A DNA stretch of 64,000 bases from Zeimonas sp032027205 (GCA_032027205.1 JAVSMN010000001.1:868001-932000); one strand, 5' to 3'. Numbered from the stretch's first letter, positions 51,303 through 60,553 are shown. The notes: generated from the sequence alone by a model not told the origin. Program-made: numbers and translations.

Positions 51303-52954
51303 CGCGTCTTCCCCAGCGCCGCGTCGACCACCGCTTGCGCCTGGGCGAGGATCTCCCGCAGGTGCGCTTCGTCCACGAAGCTCTCGGCATAGATCTTGTA
51401 GATGTCCTCGGTGCCCGACGGACGCGCGGCGAACCAGCCGCGGTCGGCGACGACCTTGATGCCGCCGATCGGCGCGTCGTTGCCGGGCGCCCGATCGAGC
51501 ACCGCGCGCACCGGCTCGCCGGCGAGCGTCGCGACGCCGATCGCATCGGCGTGCAAGGCGGCGAGTGCCGCACGCTGCGCGGCATCGGCCGGCGCCTCGA
51601 CGCGATCGGAGTACGCGCGTCCGAGCTCTTCCTCCAGCGCAGCGTACGAACGCCCCGGATCTCGACCATCGCGCGCCGTCAGCTCCGCAGCGAGCAGCGC
51701 GAGGGCGATGCCATCCTTGTCGGTCGTCCATACCGTGCCGTCGCGCCGCAACACGGTCGCACCGGCGCTCTCCTCGCCGGCGAAGCCGAGCGATGCGTCG
51801 AGCAGCCCGTCGACGAACCACTTGAAGCCGACCGGCGTCTCGACCACGCGCCGGCCGAACTTCGCCGCGACGCGATCGAGCATCGCGGTGCTGACCAGCG
51901 TCTTGCCCAGCGCGGCATCTCGAGGCCACCCCGTGCGCGAGGCGAACAGCGAATGCGCAACCACCGACAGGTAGTGATTCGCCGGCATCAAGCCGGCCTT
52001 CGGCACTACGACGCCGTGCCGGTCGTGATCGGTATCGCAGGCGAAGGCGACGTCGTAGCGGTCCTGCAGCGACAGCAATCGGCGCATCGCCCACGGTGAC
52101 GACGGATCCATGCGGATGCGCCCGTCCCAGTCGGCCGTCATGAACGCGAAGCGCGGATCGACCTCCTCGCTGACGACATCGAGCGCTATGCGGTGGCGCG
52201 CGGCGATCGCCCTCCAGTAATGCACGCCTGCGCCGCCGAGCGGGTCGACCGCCAGGCGCAGGCCCGCGCCGCGCACCAGATCGAAGTCGACGACGCAGGC
52301 CAGGTCGTCGACGTAGGCGCTGCGGAAGTCGTGCTCGCGCACCTGCCTCGATGCGCGTGCGCGCTCGAAGGGCACGCGGTGCACACCGGCGAGCGACTGC
52401 CCGAGATACGCATTGGCGCGCCGCTCGATCGCGGCGGTGACCTCGGTTCCCGCCGGGCCGCCGTGCGGCGGGTTGTACTTGAAGCCGCCGTCCTCGGGTG
52501 GGTTGTGCGACGGCGTGACGACGATGCCGTCGGCCCTCGCAGCGGAGGCATCGCGATTCCAGCCGAGGATCGCGTGCGAGATCGCCGGCGTCGGCGTGTA
52601 TTCGTCGCCGGTGGCGGTGCGAACCGCCACCTGGTTGGCGGCGAGCACCTCGAGCGCGCTCTCGAAGGCCGGTCGCGACAGCGCGTGCGTGTCGAAGCCG
52701 ATGAAGAGCGGACCTTCGATTCCGCGCGCGCGCCGCTCGTCGCAGATGGCCTGCGCGATCGCGAGCACGTGCCACTCGTTGAAGGTGCCGCGCAGCGACG
52801 AGCCGCGGTGTCCCGAGGTGCCGAAGCGCACGCGCTGCTCGGCAACGGAAGAGTCCGGCCGGCGATCGAAGTAGGCAGTGCGCAGCGCGTCGAGGTCGGC
52901 CAGCGCCGACTCGGGAAGTCGCTGACCGGCGAGCGGAGAGTGGCCGGCGCTCAT
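51299..52954 (-). CDS. pgm: Alpha-D-glucose phosphate-specific phosphoglucomutase
   Basis: Pgm interconverts glucose 1-phosphate and glucose 6-phosphate. The 551-residue protein has RVRFGTSGHRGSSL, the phosphoserine loop GIVVTPSHNPPEDGGFKYNPPHGG, the metal loop FACDTDHDRHGVV, and the sugar loop TPVGFKWF. The phosphate-binding ARPSGTEDIYKIYAESF is near the end. Length and motifs match E. coli Pgm. It overlaps the HAD gene by ATGA upstream and xfp by ATGA downstream, so all three are coupled and should be made together. Confidence 0.97.
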   Translation of the reverse strand: MSAGHSPLAGQRLPESALADLDALRTAYFDRRPDSSVAEQRVRFGTSGHRGSSLRGTFNEWHVLAIAQAICDERRARGIEGPLFIGFDTHALSRPAFESALEVLAANQVAVRTATGDEYTPTPAISHAILGWNRDASAARADGIVVTPSHNPPEDGGFKYNPPHGGPAGTEVTAAIERRANAYLGQSLAGVHRVPFERARASRQVREHDFRSAYVDDLACVVDFDLVRGAGLRLAVDPLGGAGVHYWRAIAARHRIALDVVSEEVDPRFAFMTADWDGRIRMDPSSPWAMRRLLSLQDRYDVAFACDTDHDRHGVVVPKAGLMPANHYLSVVAHSLFASRTGWPRDAALGKTLVSTAMLDRVAAKFGRRVVETPVGFKWFVDGLLDASLGFAGEESAGATVLRRDGTVWTTDKDGIALALLAAELTARDGRDPGRSYAALEEELGRAYSDRVEAPADAAQRAALAALHADAIGVATLAGEPVRAVLDRAPGNDAPIGGIKVVADRGWFAARPSGTEDIYKIYAESFVDEAHLREILAQAQAVVDAALGKTR

Positions 52955-53622
52955 CGTGCCGCTCCCGCGAGCAATTCCGCCAGCGCCGCGAAGCGGTCGA
53001 TCGCCTCGATCGTGCGATCGGCCGCAGGATGCGCGTGGATCTGCCGCGGGTCGAATGCGTAATGACCCTGGCGAACGAACACCGTGCACACGCGATCGCC
53101 CCACTGTCGCTTGACCGCGTCGAGCACGCGGATCTTGTCGTCGACCATCACGTAACGTTGCGCCGGACAGCGGCGCTCGATCTCCTGCAACGCGTTCTCC
53201 TTGTGAACGAAGATCAGCACCTGGCCGTGCACGGCATCCCATAGCCCGGCACGGCGGATCTTGCGCGGTTGCATCACGACGTCACCGTCGGAGACGATCC
53301 ACGTGGGACCGTACTCTGCCGCCGAGCGCAGGGCATCGAAGGCGCCGTCGAACACGCAATCGGTGGAAGGGAAGTCGAGCAGGAAGTCGCCGAGCACGAG
53401 CCAGCGCGGATCGCGCCCATCGTCGTTCCACGCGCGCTGCACCGCGCCCAGGTAGTCGGCGTAGTCGCGCTCGGCACGCACCGCCTCGTAGGCGCGGCGA
53501 AAGCGTACCGAGGCGCCCTCGCCGACATGCTCGTCGATCCAGCCTGCGTAACGGCGCTCGGCCATGTCGTTGTCGAGCAGGGTGTTGTCGACGTCGAAGA
53601 GAAAAGCGACCTTCGCCGGCAT
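52951..53622 (-). CDS. HAD-superfamily hydrolase
   Basis: This 223-residue protein has the HAD motif I FLFDVDNTLLDND at the N-terminus, motif II WIVSDGDVV near residue 120, and the closing YVMVDDKIRVLDAVKRQWG (motif III/IV). The cap insertion (about 20-95) is helical. A phosphatase acting on a small phosphorylated compound is likely. Its position as first gene of the pgm-xfp operon suggests a sugar phosphate or acetyl phosphate-related substrate; this is inference. Pgm follows with an ATGA overlap. Confidence 0.85.
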   Translation of the reverse strand: MPAKVAFLFDVDNTLLDNDMAERRYAGWIDEHVGEGASVRFRRAYEAVRAERDYADYLGAVQRAWNDDGRDPRWLVLGDFLLDFPSTDCVFDGAFDALRSAAEYGPTWIVSDGDVVMQPRKIRRAGLWDAVHGQVLIFVHKENALQEIERRCPAQRYVMVDDKIRVLDAVKRQWGDRVCTVFVRQGHYAFDPRQIHAHPAADRTIEAIDRFAALAELLAGAAR

Positions 53623-53836
53623 TGCGATCCCCGCGGGTCAGCGGCCCGAGGTCGCCGCACCTGCGGCCCTCAGCGCCTCGTCGCGCACCTTCGCGACCTC
53701 CTTGCGGCAGCGTCGACCGCTGCCGTCGTCCCGAAGAGATCCCTGCGAGTGGGTGCCATGCGACGCTCCGGTGGGGCGTGAACAACGGCGAAACGGAAGG
53801 CAACGCGGATGCCCGAGCCCATGCGGGCACGTCGAT
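53623..53836. other. Gap between NarL-type regulator and HAD gene
   Basis: These 214 bases contain no gene I can support. A minus-strand frame ending at 53638 has a plausible-looking end (CRKEVAKVRDEALRAAG) that could be a small or decayed gene, but it has no clear start or ribosome-binding site. The operon promoter for HAD-pgm-xfp should lie here; no good -10/-35 pair was seen. Confidence 0.4.
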
Positions 53837-54499
53837 TCACAAGTCCGGCACCAGCCCGCACTCGATCGCCACGCGCACCAGGCCGGCGACATTGGACACC
53901 TGCAATTTGTGCAGCAACCGGCTGCGATAGGTGTCGACGGTCTTCGGCGAGAGGCTCAACGCCTGCGCGATCGACACGCTGCTTCGGCCCTGCGCGACCA
54001 GTTCGAGCACCTGCCGCTCACGGCGGCTCAACGTGTCAACCGGACCACGCCGTCGCATCGGATGCAGCCATCCTTCGACGACCGCATCGGCCACGCAGGC
54101 ACTCAGGTGGCGGCGTCCCTCGTGGGCCGCATGCACCGCGTCGACGACCTCGCGCCCCGCCCCCTCCTTGACCACGTAGCCCACAGCGCCCGCCTGCAGC
54201 GCGCGCCAGACGTGTTCGGCGCTCGAATGCATAGACAGGACGATGACGCGCGCCTGCGGCCGGCGGCGCGACAGTTCGCATGTCGCCTCGATGCCGTCGA
54301 TGCCGGGCATCGCGATGTCCATGACGACGACATCGACTTCGGCTTGCACGGCGGCCTGCACCGCTTCGCGTCCGTCGCTCGCCTGCGCGACGACGCGAAT
54401 CGAAGGGTCGCGCTCGAGCAGCGCCTGCAATCCGTCGCGCAATACCGCGTGGTCGTCGGCGAGCAGCACGCGGATGCAGTTCGATGGGAAGTCCGTCAC
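53837..54499 (-). CDS. NarL/LuxR-type response regulator
   Basis: This 220-residue response regulator has a receiver (about 10-125, Asp in VVVMDIAMPGIDG, Lys in GYVVKEG). A LuxR-type helix-turn-helix follows (about 150-210, LSRRERQVLELVAQGRSSVSIAQALSLSPKTVDTYR). The GTG at 54499 is preceded by a strong Shine-Dalgarno (GAGGAGGG, 5 bases away), which decides the start. It is 29 bases downstream of the sensor kinase stop. The nearest target on the same strand is the HAD-pgm-xfp operon; control of it is plausible but not shown. Confidence 0.93.
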   Translation of the reverse strand: MTDFPSNCIRVLLADDHAVLRDGLQALLERDPSIRVVAQASDGREAVQAAVQAEVDVVVMDIAMPGIDGIEATCELSRRRPQARVIVLSMHSSAEHVWRALQAGAVGYVVKEGAGREVVDAVHAAHEGRRHLSACVADAVVEGWLHPMRRRGPVDTLSRRERQVLELVAQGRSSVSIAQALSLSPKTVDTYRSRLLHKLQVSNVAGLVRVAIECGLVPDL

Positions 54500-54528
54500 G
54501 TCGCCCTCCTCGCGGAGCACGGGGCGCT

Positions 54529-55587
54529 TCAGTGCGCAGGCGCGCGAGCGACGACGCGCGTACCAACCCCCGGGGACGACTCGACGATCAGCTCCCCGCC
54601 GACGGCGAGCATGCGCTCGCGCATGCCGAGAATGCCCAGCCCTTCGGGGTCGGCGGCGCCGGCTTCGCCGGCATCGAACCCGCATCCGTCGTCTACGACC
54701 GAGAGACGCACTTCCGCGTCGTTGCGCTGCAGGGAGATGTGCACCTGATGTGCGCCGGCATGCTGCAGCACGTTGGTAAGCGCCTCCTGGCAGACGCGGA
54801 ACAGCGCCGTATCCGCACGCAGGTTGCCGTGGCCCGAGCCCGAATGCGCGTCGACGGCGATGCGGATTCCCGCGCGCTGCGCGAACTGCTCGGCGCAGGT
54901 GCGCAGCGAGACGGCCAGGCCATACGCGTCGAGCACCGGCGGACGCAGGGCTCCGGCAACGTCGCGCACACATTCGGCGGTTGCTTCGATGCGCGCGATC
55001 GCATCGTCGAGCCGCGCGGCGTCGAGCGCGGGCAACGAGCCCACCAGCAGATCCTTGATCAGGTGCAGGTCGAGGTTCGCCGCTGCGAGGTCCTGGCCGA
55101 TGCGGTCGTGCAACTCGGCCGACAGCCGGCGTCGCTCGCACTCCTGCGCATCGACGATGCGGCGGGTCATCGTGCGCAGGCGTGCCGCGAGGCGTCGCGC
55201 TTCTTCCTCGGCACGCCGCCGCTCGCTCAGGTCGATCACGGTGGCCTGCGTGGCAACGAAGCCGCCGTCACTATCGCGTACGGCGGCCATGTCCAGCGAA
55301 GCGGGAAAGACGCTGCCGTCCTTGCGCACGAACTCGGCCTGCAGGCCGGCGCGCGCGGCCCCGTCGCACAAGGTGTCGAAAGCGCGCAGATAACGGCGCG
55401 AGCAGCGCGGGCTCAGGGTGGAAACGAACGGACGCGCACCAACCAACTCGTGCCGGGAAAATCCCAACCAGCGCAGCTCGGTGCGATTCATCTGCAGGAT
55501 CGTTCCGTCGGGCGCGACGCTGTGATACCCGCACGGTGCGTTCTCGTAAAGATCGCGAAAACCGGGGACTTCGTTCCGTTCGCTCAC
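54529..55587 (-). CDS. PAS-domain sensor histidine kinase (HisKA_3, NarX/UhpB type)
   Basis: This cytosolic protein of about 352 residues has an N-terminal PAS domain (about 10-125: LYENAPCGYHSVAPDGTILQMN...DGSVFPASL) and a short coiled coil. The dimerisation helix carries the phosphorylated His in RRRLSAELHDRIGQDLAAANLDL. The ATPase domain shows CQEALTNVLQHAGA, DDGCGFD and GLGILGMRERMLAVGG. No membrane segment is present, so it senses an internal signal such as redox or a small ligand. The GTG start at 55587 is the best fit to where homology begins, but no ribosome-binding site supports it. Confidence 0.9.
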   Translation of the reverse strand: MSERNEVPGFRDLYENAPCGYHSVAPDGTILQMNRTELRWLGFSRHELVGARPFVSTLSPRCSRRYLRAFDTLCDGAARAGLQAEFVRKDGSVFPASLDMAAVRDSDGGFVATQATVIDLSERRRAEEEARRLAARLRTMTRRIVDAQECERRRLSAELHDRIGQDLAAANLDLHLIKDLLVGSLPALDAARLDDAIARIEATAECVRDVAGALRPPVLDAYGLAVSLRTCAEQFAQRAGIRIAVDAHSGSGHGNLRADTALFRVCQEALTNVLQHAGAHQVHISLQRNDAEVRLSVVDDGCGFDAGEAGAADPEGLGILGMRERMLAVGGELIVESSPGVGTRVVARAPAH

Positions 55588-55721
55588 GAGGCCGATTGTG
55601 GCACCGACGCCCCCCTCGTTTTCCCCATCGTGATTCCCCCACAAGGTTTTTCCCGATTCCCCGATCGATCTTTGTCGGCGCCTGCGCTGCAATCCACCGG
55701 GAAGTGCAACACGAACCATCC

Positions 55722-56219
55722 ATGCGACCGACGATCGACTACCGCAAGGCGAATCCCGAAGCGCTTGCCGCAATGCGCGGGCTCGAGGAGTACGTGCGCC
55801 GCTGCGCACTCGAGGAACCGTTGCTCGAACTGGTGCGAACGCGCGCCTCGCAGATCAACGGCTGCGCCTATTGCATCGACATGCACACGAAGGACGCGCG
55901 GGCGAGCGGCGAGACCGAGCAGCGCCTGTACCTGATCTCCGCCTGGCGCGAGGCGCCGTTCTACAGCGAGCGCGAACGCGCGGCGCTGGCGTGGACGGAA
56001 GCGCTCACCCGCATCGAGCGCGGGGTTCCCGAAAGCGACTATCGGCTCGCGCGCGAGCAGTTCACCGAGCGCGAGCTGGTCGACCTCACGATCGCGGTCA
56101 TCGCGATCAACGGCTGGAATCGCCTGGCGATTCCGTTCCATACGCCGGTCGGTACCTATCACCGTTCGCCGGCCCACGGCGCTCGCTCCGGCGATCAGGA
56201 GCAGGAGGCTAAGTCATGA
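55722..56219 (+). CDS. AhpD-fold carboxymuconolactone decarboxylase family protein
   Basis: This 165-residue protein has the CxxC-H motif INGCAYCIDMHTKDAR near residue 48 and YLISAWREAPFYSERERAALAWTEALT. LVDLTIAVIAINGWNRLAIPF closes it, the pattern of the alkylhydroperoxidase AhpD-like subgroup. A thiol-based peroxidase role is likely. The gene is divergent from the sensor kinase (about 130 bases) and overlaps the ABC binding-protein gene by ATGA, so it is the first gene of the transporter operon. The reason for that link is not clear. Confidence 0.88.
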   Translation: MRPTIDYRKANPEALAAMRGLEEYVRRCALEEPLLELVRTRASQINGCAYCIDMHTKDARASGETEQRLYLISAWREAPFYSERERAALAWTEALTRIERGVPESDYRLAREQFTERELVDLTIAVIAINGWNRLAIPFHTPVGTYHRSPAHGARSGDQEQEAKS

Positions 56220-57592
56220 ACGAGACGAAGGAAGCAGCCGCTGCCGATTCGACCGAGTCGGCCCTCGACCTGCCGCGCAGGAAGTTCGTCGGCGCCGGCA
56301 CCGCGATCGGCGCCGCGGCGGCGGTTGGACCGTACCTCGTTCCACGGACCGCACGCGCACAGAAGAAGACGCTGAAGATCCTGCAATGGGCGCACTTCGT
56401 GCCTGCCTACGACAAGTGGTTCGACAACGAATACACGAAGCAATGGGGCGAGAAGAACGGCACCGAGGTGATCGTCGACCACGTCGGCATTCCGGCGATC
56501 AACTCGCGCGCCGCGGCCGAGGTCTCGGCGCAGAAGGGGCACGACCTGTTCATGTTCCTGTGGCCGGCGCCCACCTACGAGACGCAGACGATCGACCACA
56601 AGGAGATCTACGAGGAGGTGCAGCGCAAGCACGGCAATCCGATCGAGCTGGCGGTGAAGAGCACCTACAACCCGAAGACGAAGCGCTACTTCGGCTTCTC
56701 GGACAGCTTCGTTCCCGATCCGGTCAATTACCGCATCGACCTGTGGAGCGAGGCGGGAATGGGCGACGGGCCGCGCAGCTGGGAAGACGTGCTGAAGATC
56801 GGCAAGAAGATCAAGGACACGAAGAACATACCGGTCGGCGTGGGCATGTCGGCCGAACTGGACACGGCGATGGCGGTGCGCACACTGTTGTACGCCTGGG
56901 GCGGATCGGTGCAGGACGAGCAAGGCAAGATCGTGCTCGACTCGAAGGCCACCGTCGACGCGGTGAAGTTCGCCACCGACCTGTACAAGCAGACGATGAC
57001 GCCGGAGGTGATGGCCTGGGACGCTTCGTCGAACAACCGTGCGTTGCTGGCCGGCAAGATTTCGATGTGCCTGAACGCGATCTCGACGACGCGCACCGCG
57101 GAAAACGAGAAGCTGCCGATCGCCGACCAGATCGGACTCACCAAGGCGCTGATGGGCGCCAAGCGCGCGATCGGACTCGAGCACGTGATGGATTGCTACG
57201 TGATCTGGAAGTTCGCCGAGAACATCGACGGCGCGAAGAAGTTCCTGATCGATTACATCGACAACTTCCACCAGGGCTTCGAGGCGAGCCAGTACTACAA
57301 CTTCCCGTGCTTCTCGAGCACCGTCCCCGATCTCGAGCAACTTCTCGCGCAGGACCCGCACAAGCCCGCCGGCAAGTACAAGGTGCTCGCCGACGTGACG
57401 AAATGGGCCACCAACGTCGGCTACCCGGGCTACGCGAACGCGGCGATCGACGAGATCTTCAACACCTGGGTGCTGAACACGATGTTCGCCAAGGCCGCCT
57501 CGGGAACGATGTCGCCGGCCGAGGCGGTCAAGGAAGCCGACAAGAAGTGCCGCGCGATCTTCAAGAAGTGGCACGAGAAGAAGCTCGTCTGA
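56216..57592 (+). CDS. ABC transporter extracellular solute-binding protein (family 1), TAT-exported
   Basis: This 458-residue protein has a twin-arginine signal (LPRRKFVGAGTAIGAAAAVG, residues about 18-38) with cleavage expected after ARA near residue 48. TAT export implies that it folds before crossing the membrane. The mature part (LKILQWAHFVPAYDKWFD...) is a family-1 solute-binding protein, with KDTKNIPVGVGMSAELDTAMAVRTLLYAWGG in the middle. Such receptors bind sugars, polyols or oligosaccharides. It opens an operon with one ATPase and two permeases. The ligand is unknown. Confidence 0.92.
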   Translation: MNETKEAAAADSTESALDLPRRKFVGAGTAIGAAAAVGPYLVPRTARAQKKTLKILQWAHFVPAYDKWFDNEYTKQWGEKNGTEVIVDHVGIPAINSRAAAEVSAQKGHDLFMFLWPAPTYETQTIDHKEIYEEVQRKHGNPIELAVKSTYNPKTKRYFGFSDSFVPDPVNYRIDLWSEAGMGDGPRSWEDVLKIGKKIKDTKNIPVGVGMSAELDTAMAVRTLLYAWGGSVQDEQGKIVLDSKATVDAVKFATDLYKQTMTPEVMAWDASSNNRALLAGKISMCLNAISTTRTAENEKLPIADQIGLTKALMGAKRAIGLEHVMDCYVIWKFAENIDGAKKFLIDYIDNFHQGFEASQYYNFPCFSSTVPDLEQLLAQDPHKPAGKYKVLADVTKWATNVGYPGYANAAIDEIFNTWVLNTMFAKAASGTMSPAEAVKEADKKCRAIFKKWHEKKLV

Positions 57593-57661
57593 GCGTCTGA
57601 GCGTCGGCGCGCGCGGCGCGCACGGCGCCGCTGACGCCGATGCCGACGACGGAACACGAAG

Positions 57662-58690
57662 ATGGCCACGGTAGAAACGCGTGAACTGGTCAAGCGCTTC
57701 GATGGCGCGGCCGCGGTCGACCGCATCGACCTCGCCGTGCGCGAGGGTGAGTTCCTCGTGCTGCTGGGGCCGTCGGGCTGCGGCAAGACGACGCTGCTGC
57801 GAATGCTGGCGGGACTCGAGACACCGACGTCGGGCGACATCCTGATCGGCGGGCGCGTGGTCACGCGCCTGCCGCCGCGCGCGCGCGACATCGCGATGGT
57901 GTTCCAGAGCTACGCGCTGTACCCGCATCTTTCGGTGTATCGCAACATCGCGTTTCCGATGAAGGCCGCCGGCACGTCCCGACGCGAAACCGAAGAGAAG
58001 GTCGCGCGCGCCGCCGCGATGTTCGGCATCGGCCACCTGCTCGCGCGCAAGCCGCGGCAGCTGTCGGGCGGCGAGCGGCAGCGCGTCGCGCTCGCGCGCG
58101 CGGTGGTGCGCAACCCGGTCGTGTTCCTGCTCGACGAGCCGCTGTCGAATCTGGACGCCAAGCTGCGCACCTCCGCGCGCGAGGAGCTGCAGCAGTTCCA
58201 GCGAGGCCTCGGCACGACCACCGTCTACGTGACGCACGACCAGATCGAGGCGATGGGGCTGGGCGACCGCATCGCCGTGCTCGATCACGGGCGCGTACAC
58301 CAGGTCGGCACGCCGGCCGCCGTCTACCACGACCCGGCCGACACCTTCGTCGCCACCTTCATCGGCAGTCCGCCGATGAACCTGGTGCGCACCGACGGCG
58401 TGTTGTGCGGGTTCCGTCCCGAGCACCTGCTGCCGCTGTCCTGCGCAGATGCCGCCGAGGATCTCGCGCCGATGCCGATGACCGTGACGCGCATCGAGAA
58501 CCTCGGCGCCGACCGGCTCGTCTACGCGACGCTCGAGGCGCCGAACCCGGAAACCAAAGTGATCTCGCGACTGCCGTCGACGATCGTCGTCCCGCTCGAG
58601 AGCGGGCGACGCTACGAGTTCGCGCTATCGCGGCGCAACTTCCGCTACTTCGACACGCAGACGGGCGCAGCTCGCCCGGCGCCGTCGTGA
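57662..58690 (+). CDS. ABC transporter ATP-binding protein (MalK/UgpC type)
   Basis: This 342-residue ATPase has Walker A LLGPSGCGKTTLLRML near residue 40, Q-loop MVFQSYALYPHLSVYRN, signature RQLSGGERQRVALARA, Walker B FLLDEPLSNLDAKLR, and the switch VYVTHDQIEAMGLGDRI. The C-terminal 100 residues form an OB/TOBE regulatory domain. This is the class energising sugar and glycerol-3-phosphate importers. It lies 69 bases after the binding protein and overlaps the next permease by GTGA. Confidence 0.95.
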   Translation: MATVETRELVKRFDGAAAVDRIDLAVREGEFLVLLGPSGCGKTTLLRMLAGLETPTSGDILIGGRVVTRLPPRARDIAMVFQSYALYPHLSVYRNIAFPMKAAGTSRRETEEKVARAAAMFGIGHLLARKPRQLSGGERQRVALARAVVRNPVVFLLDEPLSNLDAKLRTSAREELQQFQRGLGTTTVYVTHDQIEAMGLGDRIAVLDHGRVHQVGTPAAVYHDPADTFVATFIGSPPMNLVRTDGVLCGFRPEHLLPLSCADAAEDLAPMPMTVTRIENLGADRLVYATLEAPNPETKVISRLPSTIVVPLESGRRYEFALSRRNFRYFDTQTGAARPAPS

Positions 58691-59625
58691 GTTCATCGGA
58701 CGTCGCGCGCATCGCCGGCGACGCGCCACGCTGGCAGACGAACTGGCTGGACGACGAGGCGGCGCTCGGCCGCGTGCTGCTTGCGCCGGCGGTCATCTAC
58801 ATCATCGCGCTGGTCGGCTTCCCGTTCCTGCTGGCGATCGCCTACAGCCTGAGCGACGCGACGGTGGGCAGCACGTCGCTCGATTTCGTCGGCCTGCGCA
58901 ACTTCCGCCGCGTGCTCGACGACCCCACGTTCTGGACGTCGCTGCGCAATGCGGTGATCTTCACGCTCGTCTCGCAGTTCTTCGTCGTCGTGCTCGGCAA
59001 GGTGCTGGCGATGGCGCTGTACCACGATTTCCGCGGCAAGTGGCTCGTGCGGCTGCTGATCCTGCTGCCGTGGGTCGCGCCGATCTCGCTCGGGTCGATC
59101 GGCTGGCTGTGGATCTTCGACCCGGTCTACAGCATCATCAACTGGAGCGCGCGCGCGCTGCACATCTTCGGTCCGGACACCTGGCCGGTGTGGCTCGGGC
59201 AGCCGCACCTGGCGATGGCTTCCATCATCCTCGTCGACGTCTGGCGCCTGCTGCCGCTGGCCACCGTGATCATCCTCGCCGGGCTGTCGGCGATTCCGCA
59301 GGACATCCACGACGCGGCGCAGGTAGACGGCGCCGGTTTCTGGCGGCACCTGTTCCTGATCAACATCCCGCTGGTGATGCCGATCATGCTCGTCGCGCTG
59401 CTGTTCGGCATCGTCTTCACGTTCACCGACCTGATCGTCATCTACGTGCTCACGCGCGGCGGGCCGTTCGACACGACGCAGGTGATCGCAAGCTACGCGT
59501 TCTTCACCGGCGTCGAGGGCGGCGACCTCGCCGCCGGTGCGGCGATCGCGCTGTTCCTGTTCCCGGTGCTGGTGGCGGTGGCGATCGTGTTCCTCACGGT
59601 CGCGCGCAAGGCGGAGGTGGCGTGA
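58687..59625 (+). CDS. ABC transporter permease (MalF/UgpA type)
   Basis: This 312-residue membrane protein has six main helices and the EAA-loop motif SAIPQDIHDAAQVDGAGFWRHLFLINIPLVMP near residue 215, which couples to the ATPase. FVGLRNFRRVLDDPTFWTSLRNAVIFT is the normal MalF-type entry. It starts at GTG 58687, whose GTGA overlaps the ATPase stop. Substrate unknown; sugar or polyol by class. Confidence 0.94.
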   Translation: MSSSDVARIAGDAPRWQTNWLDDEAALGRVLLAPAVIYIIALVGFPFLLAIAYSLSDATVGSTSLDFVGLRNFRRVLDDPTFWTSLRNAVIFTLVSQFFVVVLGKVLAMALYHDFRGKWLVRLLILLPWVAPISLGSIGWLWIFDPVYSIINWSARALHIFGPDTWPVWLGQPHLAMASIILVDVWRLLPLATVIILAGLSAIPQDIHDAAQVDGAGFWRHLFLINIPLVMPIMLVALLFGIVFTFTDLIVIYVLTRGGPFDTTQVIASYAFFTGVEGGDLAAGAAIALFLFPVLVAVAIVFLTVARKAEVA

Positions 59626-59689
59626 AGCGGGTCGCGCGCGAGCGGCAGGCGGCAGCGGGCCCGTGCGAAACCGCGCGGCGCGCCACGCC

Positions 59690-60553
59690 ATGAGAACCAA
59701 AAGCGACGGCTACTACGCGGCTCGCCGCGGCCTCGCGCGCGTCGGCCACGTGCTCGTGCTCGCCGCCTTCGTGACCTTCCTGGCGTTCCCGTTCTACTGG
59801 ATGGTGCTGACGACCTTCAAGGAAACACGCGATCTGGTCGACACGAAACACAACCCCTTCCTGTTCAACCTGCCGCCCACGCTCGAAAACCTGCGCATCC
59901 TGTTCCAGGACACCCTGTTCGTCCAGTGGGTGCTGAACACGCTGTACGTGGGGGTAGTCGTCACCGCGATCACGCTGATACTGTCGGTGCCGGCCGGCTA
60001 CGCGCTGGCGCGGCTCACCGGACGCTGGGGTCAGCGGCTCGCGATCGGCATCTTCCTCACGTACCTGATACCGCCGACGATCCTGTTCATCCCCTTCTCG
60101 CGCATCATCGGCAACCTCGGGCTGCAGGACTCGCTGTGGTCGCTGGTGCTCGTCTACCCGAGCTTCACGGTGCCGTTCTGCACCTGGCTGATGATGGGCT
60201 TTTTCAAGTCGATCCCGCGCGACATCGAGGAGGCCGCGATGATCGACGGGCTGTCGCGCTTTCGCGCCTTCGTGCGCGTCGTGGTGCCGGTATCCACCGC
60301 CGGCATCCTCACCGTCGTGATCTTCACGCTGACGCTGGTGATGCAGGAATTCGTCTACGCGCTCACCTTCATCACCTCGTCGGCCAGCTACACGGTGAGC
60401 GTGGGCGTGCCCACGTTCCTCGTTCGCGGCGACGTCTACTTCTGGGGATCGCTGATGGGCGCGTGCCTGATCGTCAGCATTCCGGTGGCGGTGCTGTACA
60501 ACTTCTTCGTCGACCGCTTCGTCGCGGGCTTCACGGTCGGCGCCGTGAAGTGA
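59690..60553 (+). CDS. ABC transporter permease (MalG/UgpE type)
   Basis: This 287-residue permease has six helices and the EAA loop SIPRDIEEAAMIDGLSRFRAFVRVVVPVSTAGI near residue 175. FPFYWMVLTTFKETRDL lies near the N-terminus, typical of MalG-type subunits. It starts 64 bases after the first permease; the ATG at 59690 fits the family's short cytoplasmic N-terminus. It is the last gene of the operon and converges on the acidic-protein gene. Confidence 0.94.
   Translation: MRTKSDGYYAARRGLARVGHVLVLAAFVTFLAFPFYWMVLTTFKETRDLVDTKHNPFLFNLPPTLENLRILFQDTLFVQWVLNTLYVGVVVTAITLILSVPAGYALARLTGRWGQRLAIGIFLTYLIPPTILFIPFSRIIGNLGLQDSLWSLVLVYPSFTVPFCTWLMMGFFKSIPRDIEEAAMIDGLSRFRAFVRVVVPVSTAGILTVVIFTLTLVMQEFVYALTFITSSASYTVSVGVPTFLVRGDVYFWGSLMGACLIVSIPVAVLYNFFVDRFVAGFTVGAVK

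Noticed and set aside
53638..53892. Small minus-strand frame between the HAD gene and the NarL-type regulator
   Set aside because: It overlaps the end of the regulator gene, lacks a ribosome-binding site, and only its last two dozen residues look protein-like.
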